Shown in pieces: positions 7,134 through 9,176 of a stretch of 9,176 bases of DNA. Below the pieces are notes generated by a model. It saw only the letters and a list, made by a program, of their open reading frames with translations, ran no database searches and was not told where the DNA came from. Source of the DNA: Clostridia bacterium (GTDB taxonomy: Bacteria; Bacillota; Clostridia; Christensenellales; Aristaeellaceae); NCBI GenBank assembly GCA_030526935.1, contig JAUNBY010000103.1, forward strand, positions 1-9,176, written 5' to 3'. Position 1 is the first letter of the stretch; every line of letters begins with the position of its first letter. A program made the position numbers and the translations under genes.

Positions 7134-7916
7134 CTATTTCGGCTGTTTTCCTATGCTCGCCAATATGCCCCCGTCAACGTACAGCACGTGTCCGTTTACA
7201 AAGTCCGACGCGCCGCTCGCGAGGAAAATCACCGGACCCATAAGATCCTCCGGATTTCCCCAGCGGTTTGCGGGGGTCTTTGCCATGAGAAATTCGTTGA
7301 ACGCGGAACCCGGCTGGCGAAGCGGCGCGGTTTGCGGGGTCGCGATATACCCGGGGCCTATGCCGTTGCACTGAATATTGTATTCGCCGTACTCGGCGGC
7401 GATATTGCGCGTGAGCATCTTAAGGCCGCCCTTCGCGGCGGCGTAGGCGGATACCGTCTCGCGTCCAAGCTCGGACATCATCGAACAGACGTTTATGATT
7501 TTGCCGCCGCCCTTTTTAATCATCTGCGGTATGACCGCCTTTGAGACTATAAAGGGCGCGACCAGGTCTATGTCTATGACCTGCCTGAATTCGCCCGCCG
7601 GCATCTGTGTCATTGGCACGCGCTTGATTATTCCGGCGTTGTTGACGAGTATGTCTATGACGCCCAAATCCCTCTCGATATCATTCACCATTGCCGCCAC
7701 CTGGATTTCGTCGGTCACGTCGCATATATAGCCCTTCGCGTCAACGCCGTTTTGTGCGTAATCTTCGACGGCTTTATTCAAATGCTCTTCGCTTCTGCAA
7801 CAAAACGCGACCTTCGCCCCCGCTTTGCTGATTGCCTCGGCCATGGCGAAGCCTATGCCGTAAGCCGCGCCCGTCACGAGAGCCGTCTTGCCCTCAAGAG
7901 AAAACAAATTCTTCAT
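7134..7916 (-). CDS. kduD: 2-dehydro-3-deoxy-D-gluconate 5-dehydrogenase (KduD-type SDR)
   Basis: This is a 260-residue cytoplasmic short-chain dehydrogenase of standard family length. Paired with KduI, it should reduce 3-deoxy-D-glycero-2,5-hexodiulosonate to 2-keto-3-deoxygluconate with NAD(P)H in uronate breakdown. The cofactor motif is TGAAYGIG (15-22) and NNAG is at 92-95. Ser145 and the Tyr158-x3-Lys162 pair (YAAAK) are in place. The usual catalytic Asn position reads Asp117 (DIDLVAPF), which I recall as normal in the gluconate 5-dehydrogenase-like branch. By sequence alone this branch is often labelled gluconate 5-dehydrogenase (idnO/gno), and KduD is preferred here because kduI lies 11 bp upstream in the same operon. 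GGGAGG lies 4 nt before the ATG. A bidirectional hairpin follows the stop. SDR family is certain; the substrate is inferred from the neighbour. Confidence 0.85.
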   Translation of the reverse strand: MKNLFSLEGKTALVTGAAYGIGFAMAEAISKAGAKVAFCCRSEEHLNKAVEDYAQNGVDAKGYICDVTDEIQVAAMVNDIERDLGVIDILVNNAGIIKRVPMTQMPAGEFRQVIDIDLVAPFIVSKAVIPQMIKKGGGKIINVCSMMSELGRETVSAYAAAKGGLKMLTRNIAAEYGEYNIQCNGIGPGYIATPQTAPLRQPGSAFNEFLMAKTPANRWGNPEDLMGPVIFLASGASDFVNGHVLYVDGGILASIGKQPK

Positions 7917-7927
7917 ACGCCCTCCCG

Positions 7928-8755
7928 CTATTTAAGTTCGGTCGCCTTCACGCCGTCCATATCGTCGAAGGTCTGGTTTTCGCCGGCCATGCCCCATATG
8001 AAAGTATAGTTGCTGGTGCCGCAGCCGCAGTGTATCGACCAGCTCGGGGAAATGACCGCCTGTTCGTTGCGCATGACGATGTGGCGGGTCTCGTCGGGCT
8101 GCCCCATATAGTGAAATACGACGCTGTCCTCATCCAGTTCGAAATAGAGGTATACCTCCATGCGCCTTTCGTGGGTATGGCAGGGCATGCTGTTCCATAC
8201 GTTTCCGGGTTTAAGGCTCGTCATTCCCATCACGAGCTGACAGGATTCTATCTGCCCGGGAAGTATGTACTTGGTTATCATCCGGTGGTTGGACTGTTCG
8301 ATAGAGCCAAGCTCAACCCTTACGCAGTCCTCGGGGCGTATGAGCGCCGTCGGGCAGGTTCTGTGGGCGGGCGTAGAGTTGATATAAATCCTGGCGGGAT
8401 TGGAAGCTTCTACGCTTTCAAATACCACGTCCTTCGCGCCCATGCCTATGTAAAGCCCGTCTTTGTGCCGCAGTTCAAAGGCCGCTTCGTCGACCTTGAC
8501 CCTCGCGGGACCGCCTATGTTTATGACGCCCATCTCGCGCCTTTCGAGGAAGTATTCGCCGTGAAGCGCCTCGCCGGAAGGCAGGCTCACAGGTTCCACG
8601 GGGACGCAGCCTCCGACTATTATGCGGTCTATATGGCTGTAGACGAGATTCAGACTGTTTTCGGCAAACAGATCCTCTATGAGGAATTCCCTGCGAATAG
8701 CGTCCGTGTCATATCCGCGAACAGCCTCTGGCGACGATGAATATCTGACTTGCAT
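7928..8755 (-). CDS. kduI: 5-dehydro-4-deoxy-D-glucuronate isomerase (KduI)
   Basis: This is a 275-residue cupin-fold isomerase, close to the roughly 278 residues of the E. coli enzyme. It converts 4-deoxy-L-threo-5-hexosulose uronate, formed from unsaturated uronates released by pectin or glycosaminoglycan lyases and hydrolases, into 3-deoxy-D-glycero-2,5-hexodiulosonate, the substrate of KduD. The metal site is clear: His193 and His195 in MPCHTHERRMEVYLYFEL, Glu200, and His242 in WSIHCGCG, with the spacing known from the E. coli enzyme. The N-terminal MQVRYSSSPEAVRGYDT and GMGAKDVVFES (104-114) are also characteristic. The ATG at 8755 is preceded by GGAGAG and a strong promoter. It is the first gene of the operon with kduD. 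No lyase, transporter, kdgK or kdgA lies in the window, so the rest of the pathway must be elsewhere or beyond its edges. Confidence 0.95.
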   Translation of the reverse strand: MQVRYSSSPEAVRGYDTDAIRREFLIEDLFAENSLNLVYSHIDRIIVGGCVPVEPVSLPSGEALHGEYFLERREMGVINIGGPARVKVDEAAFELRHKDGLYIGMGAKDVVFESVEASNPARIYINSTPAHRTCPTALIRPEDCVRVELGSIEQSNHRMITKYILPGQIESCQLVMGMTSLKPGNVWNSMPCHTHERRMEVYLYFELDEDSVVFHYMGQPDETRHIVMRNEQAVISPSWSIHCGCGTSNYTFIWGMAGENQTFDDMDGVKATELK

Positions 8756-8782
8756 ATATCTCTCTCCATTCGCTTTTTCTTA

Positions 8783-8811
8783 ATTTTACCATATAAACGC
8801 GTCGTTGTCAA
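8783..8811 (-). promoter_or_regulatory. Strong promoter of the kduI-kduD operon
   Basis: On the minus strand a perfect TTGACA (8811-8806), a 17-bp spacer and TAAAAT (8788-8783), preceded by TGG, give a near-consensus promoter with an extended -10. The start would lie about 20 nt before the kduI ATG. So strong a core promoter suggests control by repression. Confidence 0.8.
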
Positions 8812-8821
8812 AACCCGCGTT
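8796..8821. promoter_or_regulatory. Candidate operator over the kduI -35 box
   Basis: AACGCG (8796-8801) and CGCGTT (8816-8821) are inverted arms 14 bp apart, centred on the TTGACA of the kduI promoter. With one extra A the match extends outward to TATA on both sides. A repressor bound here would block the -35. The arms are short, and no regulator gene is in view, so this is tentative. Confidence 0.3.
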
Positions 8822-8947
8822 ATAGCCGCGACGATAATAGGGGTTACTATTCACCCTTGTTTTACGAGACTATAGACATCTTGCGGTATTTCCGGGATGA
8901 CAGCACCCGCTAGCGCTTCGCGCGGTCTGCGACCCCCAGAGGGGAAC

Positions 8948-9117
8948 GACCTCATCCGCCCGCTGCGGCGGGCACCTTCCCCAGAGGGCAATGTCATCAA
9001 CCCAAGCAAGTTAACCCATCCGTCACGGAGCTTTGCGCGGTTTGCAGCCGACCGGGGAGACCTCATCCGCCCGCTGCGGCGGGCACCTTCCCCAGAGGGG
9101 CAATGTCATCAACCCAA
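8948..9117 (+). repeat. Two direct copies of a ~58-bp repeat module, period 111 bp
   Basis: The module GACCTCATCCGCC through the CCCGC-tgcg-GCGGG hairpin, CACCTTCCCCAGAGGG and GCAATGTCATCAACCCAAG occurs at 8948-9006 and again at 9059-9118. The only difference I see is one extra G before GCAATG in the second copy. The bases between (about 9007-9058) include a GCTTTGCGCGGTTTGCAGCC module, which resembles 8914-8936 and, inverted, 371-400. It is the same family as the element at 159-430. An open frame across it (8851-9066, minus) is repeat-derived and not a credible gene. Confidence 0.75.
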
Positions 9118-9173
9118 GAGTCGTAACACCCTCACGGGGGAACCTCTCCGCCCGCTGCGGCGGGCACCTCTCC
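9098..9173 (+). repeat. 76-bp direct repeat, copy 2 (copy 1 at 158-233)
   Basis: By eye this is identical to 158-233 and in the same orientation. It begins within the last base of the preceding module, and the family continues to the window edge. The start of an element like the one at 159-430 may therefore be cut off here. Confidence 0.85.
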
Positions 9174-9176
9174 TTG

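Noticed and set aside
7832..8740. Open frame of 302 codons antisense to kduI
   Set aside because: It is a shadow of kduI, whose metal-site residues are intact on the other strand.

Overview
The window looks like chromosome from an anaerobic, fairly GC-rich Gram-positive bacterium, most likely a gut or rumen-type Clostridia relative. This is inferred from strong GGAGG-type ribosome sites, short leaders, sigma-A-like promoters (several with an extended TGn -10), a secreted GH25-LysM cell-wall protein, a Tat-exported FMN/FAD reductase without heme, and GC-rich modular intergenic repeats. No rRNA, tRNA or CRISPR array was seen, and no marker gene fixes the taxon.

Layout: bases 1-435 hold no gene. 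They contain GC-rich repeats, including a MITE-like element at 159-430 with 20-bp terminal inverted repeats. Three minus-strand genes follow: a secreted GH25-LysM protein whose DxE catalytic motif is altered (465-1361), a HerA/DUF853-type P-loop ATPase (1442-2968), and a membrane diguanylate cyclase with an extracytoplasmic SBP3-like sensor (3106-4857). A 194-bp divergent promoter region separates the cyclase from a plus-strand, Tat-exported flavoprotein reductase with FMN_bind and FAD_binding_2 domains (5052-7058). A shared bidirectional terminator (7072-7103) lies between that gene and the convergent minus-strand operon kduI-kduD (8755 down to 7134). Bases 8756-9176 hold the kduI promoter and then more copies of the repeat family seen at the left end.

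How the genes fit together: KduI and KduD carry out two consecutive steps from the unsaturated uronate released from pectin or glycosaminoglycans to 2-keto-3-deoxygluconate. The flavoprotein probably reduces a small organic electron acceptor outside the membrane. Its sequence departs from fumarate reductase at the positions expected to bind fumarate, so the substrate is unknown. The cyclase may read an extracellular ligand and make c-di-GMP, with an intact GGDEF motif and product-inhibition site. Whether it is linked to the flavoprotein is speculation based on their divergent arrangement. The ATPase and the lysozyme-like protein have their own promoters and need not belong to the same pathway.

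The best leads are the degenerate lysozyme active site, the reductase with unknown substrate, a 15-bp promoter sequence shared by the cyclase and kduI, and the repeat family, of which a 76-bp stretch is identical at both ends of the window. I see no clear evidence of a wholly new multi-gene system.
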